Positions 34,049 to 42,983 are shown, counted from the first letter of the stretch. The stretch is 64,000 bases of DNA from Pseudalkalibacillus sp. SCS-8 (GCF_040126055.1 NZ_CP143541.1:620001-684000); one strand, 5' to 3'. Notes: generated from the letters alone by a model not told the origin. A program made the numbers and translations.

Positions 34049-35398
34049 ATGAAAAAAAATCGACGTTATCGTAAAATACGCTTAACATCCGTACAATTGA
34101 TCATCTTGTTTTATTTAGGGGCTGTCGTCATGGCAACCTCCTTATTAAGCTTGCCATACGCCCATAGGGATGGAATGGAGTGGTCGTTCATCGATGCCTT
34201 GTTCACAGCTGTAAGTGCGATCAGTGTGACGGGTCTGACCGTCGTGAATACAGCGGAAACCTTCAATGAATTCGGTTACTTCCTGTTGGCTTTCGTCTTG
34301 CAATTCGGTGGTATCGGCATCATGACGCTCGGTACATTCATCTGGCTATTGGTCGGGAAACGGATCGGTCTGAGGGAAAGGCAATTGATCATGACAGACC
34401 AGAACCTTTCAACACTTCAAGGTCTTGTCCGATTGATGATTCAAATTCTCTATCTGATCTTACTTATTGAAGCAATCGGTACAGTGATCCTCGGGGTCTA
34501 CTTCCTAAATTACTTCGATACATGGCAGGAGGCCTTCATGCAAGGTTTCTTCGCAGCTGTCAGTGCCACGACGAATGGTGGTTTCGACATTACCGGTCGG
34601 TCACTTCATCCTTTTGCTGCAGATTATTTCGTCCAATTCATCAACATTCTATTGATGATCCTTGGAGCAATCGGGTTCCCAGTGTTATTGGAGGTAAAAG
34701 AGTATATCGCCTCCAAGAAAGGGAAGTATCAATTCTCTTTGTTCACGAAGCTGACGACGGTTACGTTCTTTTTCCTGGTCGTTCTGGGGACATTTTTAAT
34801 CATTTTACTCGAATTCAACCTGTTTTATGAAGATAAAAAATGGCATCAAATCTTGTTCTATTCCTTGTTCCAATCTGTTACGACCCGGAGTGGCGGATTG
34901 TCGACGATGGATATCAACCTGTTTTCAGAGCCGACCCAGTTGCTCATGTCTGCTTTAATGTTCATTGGTGCCTCCCCAAGCTCCGTCGGTGGAGGGATCC
35001 GTACGACGACGTTCGCCATTGTCGTATTGGCGATCATATCGTTCGCAAAAGGGAATCAGACCATTAAAGTCTTTAAACGTGAGCTTTTGGTGGAAGATGT
35101 CCAAAAGGCGTTTGTCGTACTGAGTGTCGCTTTCATGATGTTCGGTACTTCAGTCATCATACTGATGTTTACAGAGTCAGCACCATTGATGACGGTCATT
35201 TTCGAGGTTGCCTCTGCGTTCGGTACCTGCGGGTTATCCATGGGACTGACGCCGGATTTGAGTACACCTGGAAAGGTCCTCGTCATTTTGCTCATGTTCA
35301 TCGGTCGAGTAGGAATCTTATCCTTCCTGTTCATCATCCGAGGAAAGATCGTCAAAGAAACGTATCGCTATCCAAAAGAACAAGTCATTATCGGTTAA
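34049..35398 (+). CDS. ktrD: Potassium uptake membrane subunit, KtrD-like
   Basis: The 449-residue protein has four M1-P-M2 repeats, with the selectivity-filter segments SVTGLTV, TTNGGFD, TRSGGLST and GTCGLS. It is a TrkH/KtrB-family channel subunit that works with a cytoplasmic RCK subunit (KtrA or KtrC). No RCK gene is adjacent, which matches the solitary ktrD of B. subtilis (also 449 aa) rather than the ktrAB operon. A c-di-AMP riboswitch was not recognised in the 256 bases upstream. Confidence 0.9.
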   Translation: MKKNRRYRKIRLTSVQLIILFYLGAVVMATSLLSLPYAHRDGMEWSFIDALFTAVSAISVTGLTVVNTAETFNEFGYFLLAFVLQFGGIGIMTLGTFIWLLVGKRIGLRERQLIMTDQNLSTLQGLVRLMIQILYLILLIEAIGTVILGVYFLNYFDTWQEAFMQGFFAAVSATTNGGFDITGRSLHPFAADYFVQFINILLMILGAIGFPVLLEVKEYIASKKGKYQFSLFTKLTTVTFFFLVVLGTFLIILLEFNLFYEDKKWHQILFYSLFQSVTTRSGGLSTMDINLFSEPTQLLMSALMFIGASPSSVGGGIRTTTFAIVVLAIISFAKGNQTIKVFKRELLVEDVQKAFVVLSVAFMMFGTSVIILMFTESAPLMTVIFEVASAFGTCGLSMGLTPDLSTPGKVLVILLMFIGRVGILSFLFIIRGKIVKETYRYPKEQVIIG

Positions 35399-35432
35399 AA
35401 CGATTGAGCCTAGCGCTCAGTCGTTTTTTTAT
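35397..35432 (+). terminator. Terminator of ktrD
   Basis: AAACGATTGAGC and GCTCAGTCGTTT form a 12-bp stem with one wobble and a CTAGC loop, followed by T. Confidence 0.9.
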
Positions 35433-35447
35433 TTGGCTTAGTTTATG

Positions 35448-35482
35448 CAGCTTCAGGCGGGCGCTTTCCGCGGGTATCGCTT
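35448..35482 (+). repeat. Fragment E4 of the GC-rich repeat family
   Basis: CAGCTTCAGGCGGGCGCTTT and CCGCGGG match, in reverse complement, the right part of the element at 48083-48453 (near 48395-48422). No other part of the element is present here. Confidence 0.65.
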
Positions 35483-35560
35483 CTATTTACTTGATATAGC
35501 TAACAAAGTCTTTTATTAAAACAATTTTTCATTCGTGAAATTATTTCCATGATATTTATA

Positions 35561-35590
35561 TGAATAACGCATTCTCAATAACGCAAACTA
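35561..35590 (+). promoter_or_regulatory. Sigma-G promoter of the SASP gene
   Basis: TGAATA (35561-35566), 17 bases and CAAACTA (35584-35590) match the forespore consensus TGAATA-N17/18-CATACTA with one mismatch. Confidence 0.8.
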
Positions 35591-35616
35591 TGTGTACCAA
35601 GGAGGAGGTGAGATAC

Positions 35617-35811
35617 ATGGCTCAAAACAACAGCAATCAATTAGTAGTACCTGGTGCTCAAGCAGCATTGGATCAAATGAAGACTGAAATCGCTTCTGAA
35701 TTTGGAGTACAACTAGGACCAGACACAACTTCTCGTGCTAACGGATCAGTTGGTGGAGAAATCACTAAGCGTCTTGTTCAACAAGCTCAATCACAGCTTG
35801 GTGGAAGATAA
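35617..35811 (+). CDS. Alpha/beta-type small acid-soluble spore protein
   Basis: The 64-residue protein matches the alpha/beta-type SASP pattern: [40 protein letters not shown] with the germination-protease site (TEIASEFGV), and [14 protein letters not shown]. These proteins coat spore DNA and protect it. AAGGAGGAGGTGA precedes ATG 35617, and a sigma-G promoter lies 27 bases before it, so expression in the forespore is expected. In B. subtilis sspB lies in the same yhe neighbourhood. Confidence 0.97.
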   Translation: MAQNNSNQLVVPGAQAALDQMKTEIASEFGVQLGPDTTSRANGSVGGEITKRLVQQAQSQLGGR

Positions 35812-35833
35812 TAATTATAATAATGGCTTTGAG

Positions 35834-35861
35834 GGGGTGGACTTGTTCCACTCCTTCTTTT
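35834..35861 (+). terminator. Terminator of the SASP gene
   Basis: GGGGTGGA and TCCACTCC pair around a 5-base loop and are followed by TTCTTTT. Confidence 0.7.
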
Positions 35862-35920
35862 CACGTTTTTCAGTAGCTTACACAATCAATCGAGATTTTT
35901 GACAAAAGGAGAGAGGTTTT

Positions 35921-36181
35921 ATGTCAATTTGCCCTGTTTGTAATCAATTGAGTGCTACCCAATATCGATGTCCGTCTTGCTTAGGGATGATGGAGGATAG
36001 TGGCAGGGTAATGGATTACTATGATGATTATAGTCCTTACCTCGAAATTGATTCGTTGAAAATGGAGGATGGGTACCCAGATGATGAGCGGGATAAGCAA
36101 TGTCCGCATGTTTTCTATTGTACGTCCTGTCGTGCTGAAAATGTGTTATTGATTCATGAGTGGCGGTCCGAATGCAATTAA
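35921..36181 (+). CDS. 86-residue zinc-ribbon-like protein, unknown function
   Basis: The protein has three cysteine pairs: CPVC (residues 4-7), CPSC (17-20) and CTSC (67-70), with an additional CPHVFYC. The middle is acidic and Tyr-rich (DYYDDYSPY). Two zinc-binding knuckles are likely. The start has AAAGGAGAGAGG. I do not recognise a named family. It lies alone between the SASP gene and the convergent amino-acid permease gene. Confidence 0.75.
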   Translation: MSICPVCNQLSATQYRCPSCLGMMEDSGRVMDYYDDYSPYLEIDSLKMEDGYPDDERDKQCPHVFYCTSCRAENVLLIHEWRSECN

Positions 36182-36228
36182 TCTGTCGACTGACGCAGAA
36201 AGGTATTTTATATCAGTCACATCCCCTA

Positions 36229-36261
36229 TAAAAAAAAAGCAACAGCTGTAAAGCCATTGCT
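36229..36261 (-). terminator. Terminator of the amino-acid ABC importer genes
   Basis: On the minus strand AGCAATGGCT and AGCTGTTGCT form a 10-bp stem with two wobbles and a 4-base loop, followed by T9. It ends the operon right after the permease gene. Confidence 0.88.
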
Positions 36262-36269
36262 CATGAACA

Positions 36270-36926
36270 CTATGCGCCTACGTCTAATTTTCTTTCCAGA
36301 TAGGTCTGGACCCAGCTTAACATTGTCGTAAGTGCCCAGTACATAAAGAGGACGACGATAAAGATGACAAGGACATCGAGGTTCAAGGCGGCAATCTGTT
36401 CCGCTCTTCCTGTAAGTTCTTCTACGGCAAGAACCGAAGCGAGGGAGGATGCCTTCACGATATCAATCAACGAATTCCAGACGGGTGGAATCGAACGTCT
36501 CCACGCCTGGGGGAGGATCACTTCCTTCATGACCTGGGCGGTGTTCATGCCTAGAGAATACCCCGCCTCCCATTGGCCCTTCGAAATGGAATGAATCGCT
36601 GCCCGATAGGATTCCGAAATATAGGCACTAAAATGTAAGGTAAGTCCTAGAATGGCAGCTTGCCATCCTTCGAACGTATATAGCCACGTCAATCCATAAT
36701 AAAGGAGCAACAATTGTGTCAGCAACGGAGTCCCTCGAAAGAACGATACATAGAACCGTGCGATTCCGGAAAGGATCTTCGAGTTCGAAATCCGCATCAA
36801 CACGATGATCAGTCCTAGGATCAAGGACAGAAATATAGCTGCGACACTCAAATAGACCGTCATTTTGGCTCCCTCGAGTAGAAAAGGGAGCCAGTTAAGG
36901 ATGTATTCTAACGTTTCATTATTCAC
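36270..36926 (-). CDS. Amino-acid ABC transporter permease (polar amino acid / cystine type)
   Basis: The 218-residue permease has about five helices and the HisM/GlnP-type segments FYVSFFRGTPLLTQLLLLYYG and the EAA loop ESYRAAIHSISKGQWEAGYSLG with QVMKEVILPQAWRR. It imports an amino acid, probably polar or cystine-like, together with the binding protein encoded just upstream. The GTG start at 36926 overlaps the end of that gene by 8 bases, so the two are translationally coupled. No ATP-binding protein gene follows; a terminator does. Confidence 0.9.
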   Translation of the reverse strand: MNNETLEYILNWLPFLLEGAKMTVYLSVAAIFLSLILGLIIVLMRISNSKILSGIARFYVSFFRGTPLLTQLLLLYYGLTWLYTFEGWQAAILGLTLHFSAYISESYRAAIHSISKGQWEAGYSLGMNTAQVMKEVILPQAWRRSIPPVWNSLIDIVKASSLASVLAVEELTGRAEQIAALNLDVLVIFIVVLFMYWALTTMLSWVQTYLERKLDVGA

Positions 36927-37695
36927 TTACATCTTCCCCAAAGTATTTTTGGGAAATTTCCTCGAGAGTGCCATCTTTCTCCATTTCCTTCAACGCTTTA
37001 TTGACTTCCTCGATGAGTTTCTCCTGGTCTTTACGGAAAGCGAATCCCATTTTCGTCTCGTTAAAAGGATCACCGACTGCTTTTACATTATAGTTGTCAC
37101 CTTTCAATTCTTGTTGGATGAAAAGGCGATCGTTAAGTGCTGCATCAATACGTTTAACATTCAAATCGGTCAGGGCTTGAGCAATCCCTTTATAGAATTT
37201 AAGGTTTGCACCCGCTTCTTTTGCTGCTTCAGCATAATTACTGCCCTGCGTTGTTCCTACAGTCTTACCTTCCAGATCCTCAAGGCTTTTGATGTCATCG
37301 TTGTCTTTATGGACGATGACCTGACCACCAGAAACGGTATAAGGTTCAGAAAACGAGTACTTTTTCTTACGATCATCCGTTATCGTTACCTGATTGGCAA
37401 TCATATCGATACGCTCTGAATCAAGCGCTCCGAACATCCCTTTCCATTCAGTCGGAATGAATTCCGCTTTCATACCGATACGCTTTGCGACTTCTCTTGC
37501 GATTTCAACATCATAGCCTGTCACGTCATTTGTTTCAGAGTCACGGAAGCTGAATGGGGGATAAGTCGCCTCTGTTCCAATCTTCAATACCTCACGTTCA
37601 TCACCAGTTGTTTTTTCTTTATCATCCGTTCCACATGCTGCGAGCAGTCCGACTGTCAGAACGAGAATAAAGGAATAAATCCATGTTTTTTTCAT
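36919..37695 (-). CDS. Amino-acid ABC transporter substrate-binding lipoprotein
   Basis: The 258-residue lipoprotein begins MKKTWIYSFILVLTVG with the lipobox LAAC (Cys 21). It has family-3 solute-binding signatures: LKIGTEATYPPFSFRD, VTGYDVEIAREVAKRIG, WKGMFGALDSERIDMIANQ and KTVGTTQGSNYAEA. It captures an amino acid on the outer face of the membrane. ATG 37695 follows AGGAGGG; upstream in-frame codons lie at or before the promoter. The fold resembles TcyA/TcyJ cystine receptors, but specificity cannot be read from sequence. Confidence 0.92.
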   Translation of the reverse strand: MKKTWIYSFILVLTVGLLAACGTDDKEKTTGDEREVLKIGTEATYPPFSFRDSETNDVTGYDVEIAREVAKRIGMKAEFIPTEWKGMFGALDSERIDMIANQVTITDDRKKKYSFSEPYTVSGGQVIVHKDNDDIKSLEDLEGKTVGTTQGSNYAEAAKEAGANLKFYKGIAQALTDLNVKRIDAALNDRLFIQQELKGDNYNVKAVGDPFNETKMGFAFRKDQEKLIEEVNKALKEMEKDGTLEEISQKYFGEDVSE

Positions 37696-37771
37696 GTATG
37701 ACCCTCCTGATAGGTTATGTTTATTTGGTTTAATCCCGACAAAATCAATGGGATAACTTAGCCACTTATTC

Positions 37772-37800
37772 ATTGTAGTGAGCAGCACATGTAAAGTCAA
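37772..37800 (-). promoter_or_regulatory. Sigma-A promoter of the amino-acid importer
   Basis: On the minus strand TTGACT (37795-37800), a 17-base spacer and TACAAT (37772-37777). The leader to the ATG is about 70 bases, too short for a SAM riboswitch or T-box. Confidence 0.75.
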
Positions 37801-37867
37801 TCATGAACTATTATGTGCTTTTTTTGCCAAAACATTACACCTCTGGTAAAGAGCTGAACGAAACAAA

Positions 37868-37897
37868 AAAAGAGCCGCCACAATGGCGACTCTTGAA
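37868..37897 (-). terminator. Terminator of msmX
   Basis: On the minus strand AAGAGTCGCCA, TTG and TGGCGGCTCTT form an 11-bp stem with one mismatch, followed by T6. Confidence 0.88.
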
Positions 37898-37906
37898 AAT
37901 CCTATT

Positions 37907-39007
37907 TTACGCACGAATGCGTTTTTCATTTTCTGCATCAAAGAAATGACATTTGTTCATGTCGAATGCAAGTTCAAGCTTTTGTCCGTTTTGGATATCA
38001 GTTCGAGAATCAACACGGGCAATGAAGCTTTGCTCGGCAACCGTCGAGTAAAGGTAGGTTTCCGCACCCATAAGCTCAGCAACATCAATGGAAGCCGTGA
38101 TTTTCGTTCCTTCAGAAGCTTCTGTAAAGACCGGCTCATCATGGATGTCTTCAGGACGGATTCCAAGGATGATATCCTTTCCGGCATATCCTTGGTCACG
38201 AAGGAGCTTCATTTTTCCTTCCGGGACACTGAGACGGATGTTATCCATGACAAAATAATTATCCTCAAGCTTTCCGTGTAAGAAGTTCATCGCAGGAGAT
38301 CCGATGAATCCACCAACGAACACATTTTCAGGCGTATCATAGACTTCTTTCGGTGAACCGACCTGTTGGATGACACCATCCTTCATAACGACGATCCGTG
38401 TTGCCATCGTCATCGCTTCTGTCTGGTCGTGTGTAACATAGATCGTAGTCGTTTGGAGACGTTGATGCAATTTCGAGATTTCCGCACGCATTTGTACACG
38501 TAGCTTTGCGTCAAGGTTGGACAATGGCTCGTCCATCAAGAACACCTGAGGATCCCGTACGATGGCTCTTCCGAGTGCGACCCTTTGACGCTGACCACCA
38601 GATAACGCCTTCGGTTTACGATCCAAATAGTTCTCAAGTCCGAGGATTCGGGCCGCTTCATTTACGCGTCGTTCGATCTCGTTCTTATCAAATTTACGTA
38701 GCTTCAATCCGAAAGCCATATTGTCATAGACGTTCATATGCGGATAGAGGGCATAGTTCTGGAAAACCATCGCAATGTCTCGATCTTTCGGTGCAACATC
38801 ATTGACACGTTTCTCGCCGATGACCAAGTCACCCTCTGAAATTTCTTCAAGTCCTGCAATCATACGTAACGTAGTGGACTTTCCACAACCGGATGGTCCG
38901 ACAAACACGATGAATTCTTTGTCCTTGATGTTTAAATTGAAATCCTGTACAGCAGTAACCTTATTATCATAGCGCTTCACAATATTTTTCATTTGAATAT
39001 CAGCCAT
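37907..39007 (-). CDS. msmX: Multi-sugar ABC transporter ATPase MsmX/UgpC-like
   Basis: The 366-residue ATPase has Walker A GPSGCGKSTT, the signature LSGGQRQRVALGRA and Walker B VFLMDEPLSNLD. Its C-terminal OB-type regulatory domain (from about residue 240) includes ILGIRPEDIHDEP. Such MsmX proteins energise several different oligosaccharide importers. As usual in Bacillus it stands alone, away from permeases. A near-consensus cre site lies 23 bases before the start, which suggests CcpA control. Confidence 0.94.
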   Translation of the reverse strand: MADIQMKNIVKRYDNKVTAVQDFNLNIKDKEFIVFVGPSGCGKSTTLRMIAGLEEISEGDLVIGEKRVNDVAPKDRDIAMVFQNYALYPHMNVYDNMAFGLKLRKFDKNEIERRVNEAARILGLENYLDRKPKALSGGQRQRVALGRAIVRDPQVFLMDEPLSNLDAKLRVQMRAEISKLHQRLQTTTIYVTHDQTEAMTMATRIVVMKDGVIQQVGSPKEVYDTPENVFVGGFIGSPAMNFLHGKLEDNYFVMDNIRLSVPEGKMKLLRDQGYAGKDIILGIRPEDIHDEPVFTEASEGTKITASIDVAELMGAETYLYSTVAEQSFIARVDSRTDIQNGQKLELAFDMNKCHFFDAENEKRIRA

Positions 39008-39029
39008 GAACCTTTTACCCCTCTCTGTA

Positions 39030-39043
39030 TGTAAACGTTTTCG
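39030..39043. promoter_or_regulatory. cre-like site (CcpA) upstream of msmX
   Basis: TGTAAACGTTTTCG matches the consensus TGWAANCGNTNWCA at 13 of 14 positions. It lies between the msmX start and weak -35/-10-like sequences, so repression by CcpA is possible. Confidence 0.65.
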
Positions 39044-39136
39044 TAATACTTACAAGTGTAGTTGGAAAGGGAGGCACAGTAAATTGGAGAGATGCACAAA
39101 GATTCAGGCATTTTTTATAAATCTTGTACAAAACGT

Positions 39137-40024
39137 CTATTCATTGTTCGAAATCAGCAAATGACATGTTACGGCATCGGAGAAAGTTTTCGGATCAAGA
39201 CCTGTAAGATCTGTGAACTTTTCAATTCGATATTGTAGGCTGTTGCGATGGATGAACAGGCTTTTAGCAGCAACCGTATAGTTCAAATCACTTTCAAGGA
39301 AGGTCTTAATTGTCCTTACAAGTTCAGGGTCCACATCTTTCATGATCCGTTCGTGAATATAGAGGAGGTCCTCATGATTCGCCTGGTGCAAGAGCAGTGA
39401 AGGCAATGCAGAAGCGATTGTATGGATTCTGCTTTTGCTCGGGTTTTCCGAACTGATTTTATAATAGGCAGATTCTTTGTCAAACTGTTTCTTAGCCTGA
39501 GGGATCGATGTGAATGTTGAACCGATAAATACTGAGGATTTCATGTAAAAGTCACTTTCTATCGTATGAATCAACTCGTCCAATTGGTTCTTGCTTACGT
39601 AATCATAATCTGCAGGTTCGACAAACACACCCGAATAGCGATCCTTCCAGACTGGGATGATATGCGGGGATAACATATTTTTAAAGGCTTCTACATAAAG
39701 TTCATGCTCGACATCCTGGCTGTTGATTTGAAAATGCAGCAGTCTGCCTTCTTGTACGCTAAAATGTTCGGAGGTGCGATCCTTGAACAACAGCTCATAC
39801 CATGCGTGCTGTTCTTGATCTTCTTTCATCGGTCGGGCGGATAGAGGCGTTAGAAAGACTTCGAGTAACTTTCTTGTATCTTCATTCAAGATTGTTTTCC
39901 GAATGCCGAATTCTTCACCATTTGCATTCCGGTACCAAGTATAATCGTTTACATCATGTTCTTCATCATGCTGGATGACATGATCCTTGCCGAAAAATTT
40001 CTGTAGCTTTTTCAATTCTGACAT
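39137..40024 (-). CDS. PucR/CdaR-type transcriptional regulator
   Basis: The protein of about 295 residues ends in a PucR-type helix-turn-helix: IKTFLESDLNYTVAAKSLFI followed by HRNSLQYRIEKFTDLTGLD. The N-terminal 220 residues have no recognisable sensor motif. ATG 40024 gives a typical N terminus (MSELKKLQKFFG) with GAAAGGAT upstream; the frame continues 120 bases further without a ribosome site. It lies upstream of msmX in the same direction, 129 bases apart, but msmX has its own control region. The target is unknown. Confidence 0.8.
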   Translation of the reverse strand: MSELKKLQKFFGKDHVIQHDEEHDVNDYTWYRNANGEEFGIRKTILNEDTRKLLEVFLTPLSARPMKEDQEQHAWYELLFKDRTSEHFSVQEGRLLHFQINSQDVEHELYVEAFKNMLSPHIIPVWKDRYSGVFVEPADYDYVSKNQLDELIHTIESDFYMKSSVFIGSTFTSIPQAKKQFDKESAYYKISSENPSKSRIHTIASALPSLLLHQANHEDLLYIHERIMKDVDPELVRTIKTFLESDLNYTVAAKSLFIHRNSLQYRIEKFTDLTGLDPKTFSDAVTCHLLISNNE

Positions 40025-40110
40025 GAGAGGATGATCCTTTCGTTCTGGTGTTAGTAGTATTATAACAATTCCTTGTTTTAGACCCGAGGGATAATGCCTG
40101 TAAATGAAAA

Positions 40111-40174
40111 TAGACCGTTCCCACCTCAATGGTGCCGTCATCATAAGACGGTAAAACCGAGCGGGAGCAGTCTA
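40111..40174 (-). terminator. Large hairpin after the YheC/YheD gene cluster
   Basis: TAGACNG and CCC words at both ends (40111 and 40174) pair over a 64-base region that encloses a smaller hairpin, CCGTC TTATGAT GACGG. On the minus strand TATTTTC follows. It probably ends the yheCD transcript. Confidence 0.6.
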
Positions 40175-40184
40175 TAGGAAGGCT

Positions 40185-40388
40185 TTAATGTTGAGGACGT
40201 CGTTGAACCGTTTCTTCTTTTACATATTCAATGGGCGGTTCTTCTTCGTCAAGCGGCAGGCTTTCACTGATTTGTTCATGGTCATAACGACCTGTCACTG
40301 TTCCTCCAGCCATACCTTCGTTGATCATCCGGTCTATATCCATATAGGACTGATCTCGTCCTTCATACTGTGACCCTTTATCTCTCAT
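40185..40388 (-). CDS. 67-residue acidic protein downstream of the YheC/YheD genes
   Basis: The protein is hydrophilic, with an acidic proline-containing stretch (LPLDEEEPPIEYVKEET) and no cysteine or membrane segment. AAGGAGGG lies seven bases before the ATG, a strong ribosome site. It follows the last YheC/YheD gene by 13 bases and is followed by a large hairpin, so it is probably the last gene of that sporulation operon. I do not recognise the family. Confidence 0.75.
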   Translation of the reverse strand: MRDKGSQYEGRDQSYMDIDRMINEGMAGGTVTGRYDHEQISESLPLDEEEPPIEYVKEETVQRRPQH

Positions 40389-40401
40389 GACATGACCCTC
40401 C

Positions 40402-41616
40402 TTACTGGATAGTATGGGTGAAGGGAAAGGGATTTATGTCTTGAGAGGTGTATCCAGAGATTTCTAAAACATGAAGGAACCATCGTTTTTCCGCTTCTAT
40501 ACGAATATGATCCTCGTCAAATACCATCGGCTTCGAATTCACTTCGAAAATCCAATACTGATTGTCATCGTCGACACCCAAATCAATGGAGAATTCAGAA
40601 ACCGGTCCTAATGCTTCGTCAACGGTCGTACCGATCTCGTGCGCAATCACATCAAGACGGTTCTCGTCCAATGGTGCAATTTGTGGAGAAAGGAGGCTCC
40701 CGCCGGAAGGAACATGGGTAGTAAGCATGTCAGGACCAGAGCAACGGATGCCGTATCCGGTGACAGACCAACTTTCCTTCACCTTCTGCACAAGAATTCG
40801 ATAATCAAAAGGTTTCGATTTGTAGGCCTTTCTTGAGACATAGGGCTGTATGATGAAGGAATATGGCTTTAAAGCCAATGCATGCCATGCTTCATAAACA
40901 TGGTTGAATGTGTTTTGCTGTTTATTGGAGAAAGCGTTGATGGTATGCTGCTCATTCTGTTCCAGCAAAGTGACTCCGGATCCTTTAGAGCTTAAAATCG
41001 GTTTGATGATGATACGGTTGAAGTCTTTAAGCAAGTCTTTAAGCATGTAAGGAGAAGAGATCAGCCTTGTTTCCGGCAGAAAGGATTTGATGAGAGGATT
41101 GTCATTTAAGAGCAGGTAAACGTCCCATTTTGAAAAGAAGCTTCTGTTGAAAAAGGGGATACCCTCACTTTCCAGCCTTTCAATCATCTGTGCGTATTCC
41201 CTGGTCGCTTCCATTTCTGGACTTGGGATTCGGTTATAGACGACATCCGGAAGGGGTGCTTTTATCGCAAACCAACAGTCACGTTTATAATCATATGTGA
41301 AACCATTCATCACGGAGGTATCGTTTTGAGGGCAGAAGACGTAGGCAAAACCGGCTCTTTCATGCACGTAGCGAATCAACCTGGTGAATGTCTCCATATT
41401 GCCGATGAAAGGAAGACCTTTTCGGGTGGAAGTCAAGATGCCGATTACTGGGCCTACATTGTTTTTGTCTCCAGGTAAAACAGATATCGAAAAAGGCATA
41501 TTCGATTTCTCAGCCGAATAGGGGATCGGTTGATTGCTCCGTCCCCATTTGTAGGTTTGATTCTTTTCATGATGGTGCCATTGCTTCAATATTGGATCCC
41601 AACAAATAGAAATCAT
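40402..41616 (-). CDS. YheC/YheD-family ATP-grasp protein (third paralogue)
   Basis: The 404-residue protein has the YheC/D N-terminal segment VGPVIGILTS and the ATP-grasp core: LKDFNRIIIKPILSSKGSGV, FIIQPYVSR, FDYRILVQK and SIDLGVDDDNQYWIFEVNSKP. Members are spore-coat-associated proteins of unknown reaction, probably carboxylate-amine ligases. Its ATG overlaps the stop of the second paralogue in ATGA (41613-41616). It has a shorter N-terminal region than the other two. Confidence 0.9.
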   Translation of the reverse strand: MISICWDPILKQWHHHEKNQTYKWGRSNQPIPYSAEKSNMPFSISVLPGDKNNVGPVIGILTSTRKGLPFIGNMETFTRLIRYVHERAGFAYVFCPQNDTSVMNGFTYDYKRDCWFAIKAPLPDVVYNRIPSPEMEATREYAQMIERLESEGIPFFNRSFFSKWDVYLLLNDNPLIKSFLPETRLISSPYMLKDLLKDFNRIIIKPILSSKGSGVTLLEQNEQHTINAFSNKQQNTFNHVYEAWHALALKPYSFIIQPYVSRKAYKSKPFDYRILVQKVKESWSVTGYGIRCSGPDMLTTHVPSGGSLLSPQIAPLDENRLDVIAHEIGTTVDEALGPVSEFSIDLGVDDDNQYWIFEVNSKPMVFDEDHIRIEAEKRWFLHVLEISGYTSQDINPFPFTHTIQ

Positions 41617-42983
41617 TGTTTCATCGGAACCTGCCTTTGGACGATGTTCTCAAATAAGTAAAGACAAAATTCAAAAGGCATAATGACAGTTTTTTTATCA
41701 TACGCATTCAGGTTCGGATTACTGAAAATGCTTCTTCCGGGTTTTGCATTGGCCTCAAACATCCATATATCCCCTTGTTCATCAACGCCAAGATCAAATC
41801 CGATCTCTCCGATGATGCCTTCCATCTGTCCGGTCAATGCCTTGCTGATCTTTATCGCAGCTTCCTTCAATTGAAGGACCATCGTGCTCGACTTTCCTAA
41901 ATCGTGGATGAGCTCTGAGAGACTCAATGTCTTGCCGCCGCTCGTAATGTGGGTCGTTATGCTATTTGATCCTGCCAATTTCGCCGCTAACGCACTGACT
42001 TCCCACTCGCCTTCCCTGTTTCGATTCGTATGAACTCTGAAATCGATAGGATCTCCATTCCAGCTGAGGAGTTGGATGCCTTGCTGGGCCAAATAATCTT
42101 CTAAACCTGCAGGGAATTGTTTACGGATCAGTCTTTTCAAACTGGAGTACCGACGCAAGCGGTTCGTATCCTCTTTTCTGAAACGGATGTAGTAGTAAGG
42201 GTCGTTCCTCCGTTTGATGATTTGCTGGATACCGTTGCCCAGACTGCCATCCTTCGGTTTAAGATAAATGCTCTGGTACCGTTTCAGAAGGGTCTCCAAT
42301 TCATCCATCCCAGGCGATTGGATTGTCATAGGCAGATAATGTTTGACGGAGGGGTCTGTTTTTAACATTTCATGAATAGTCCCTTTGTCGAAAAAACCTG
42401 GATTGAACCAGATGACGTTTTCAGCTTGCAGTTTGCTTTTCGTTTCGACTGAGAGAGCTAACCTTTCGATTCTCCGATTCGGAAGGCGATCGTAGACAAT
42501 TGCAGGGAAGGGGAAGTCATGTCGTTTCCATCCGCTATCATCATACACATACCCAGAAATGCTCTTCCTGTCCCAGTCGATATGATGAGAGCCAAAGACA
42601 TAACAGGTCACGCCTGTGCGGCGGGCTGCCTTCAACATCTTGGCGAACATTTTTGTGCGGTCGCCGAAAGGGTGATGTTGATTGCTCGTGAATCCTGCAG
42701 TGTATATCCCCACTACCGGACCGATTTGTATTTCTTGATCGCCCTCAATGATATGATGAGATTGTTTTTTCAATAGCCCAAGCTGATGGTAAAGCCCCTT
42801 GGTCATCATATAATACTCTTCCTGATCCGGATGAGGTTGGATAGAGAGTGGAATCACCTTCTGTCCATACCTGATCTTCGTCGGGAAAGATCGGTTCTGC
42901 ACCCATGCACGAAACTGGGAAACAGGGGCAAATAAAACGGTCCCCGCCTCATCTCTGATTGGAATGAGCTGAGCTGTACCCAT
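41613..42983 (-). CDS. YheC/YheD-family ATP-grasp protein (second paralogue)
   Basis: The protein of about 456 residues has an N-terminal domain (residues 1-110), IGPVVGIYTAGF, and an ATP-grasp core with QSIYLKPKDGSLGNGIQQI, IDFRVHTNRNREGEWEVSAL and GFDLGVDEQGDIWMFEANAKP. GGGAGG fits ATG 42983 (9 bases) better than ATG 42989 or an upstream GTG. It lies 22 bases after the first paralogue and is coupled to the third. The ligand is unknown. Confidence 0.9.
   Translation of the reverse strand: MGTAQLIPIRDEAGTVLFAPVSQFRAWVQNRSFPTKIRYGQKVIPLSIQPHPDQEEYYMMTKGLYHQLGLLKKQSHHIIEGDQEIQIGPVVGIYTAGFTSNQHHPFGDRTKMFAKMLKAARRTGVTCYVFGSHHIDWDRKSISGYVYDDSGWKRHDFPFPAIVYDRLPNRRIERLALSVETKSKLQAENVIWFNPGFFDKGTIHEMLKTDPSVKHYLPMTIQSPGMDELETLLKRYQSIYLKPKDGSLGNGIQQIIKRRNDPYYYIRFRKEDTNRLRRYSSLKRLIRKQFPAGLEDYLAQQGIQLLSWNGDPIDFRVHTNRNREGEWEVSALAAKLAGSNSITTHITSGGKTLSLSELIHDLGKSSTMVLQLKEAAIKISKALTGQMEGIIGEIGFDLGVDEQGDIWMFEANAKPGRSIFSNPNLNAYDKKTVIMPFEFCLYLFENIVQRQVPMKQ

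Noticed and set aside
37696..37800. SAM riboswitch or T-box before the amino-acid importer
   Set aside because: The distance from promoter to start codon is only about 70 bases, with no terminator hairpin in it.
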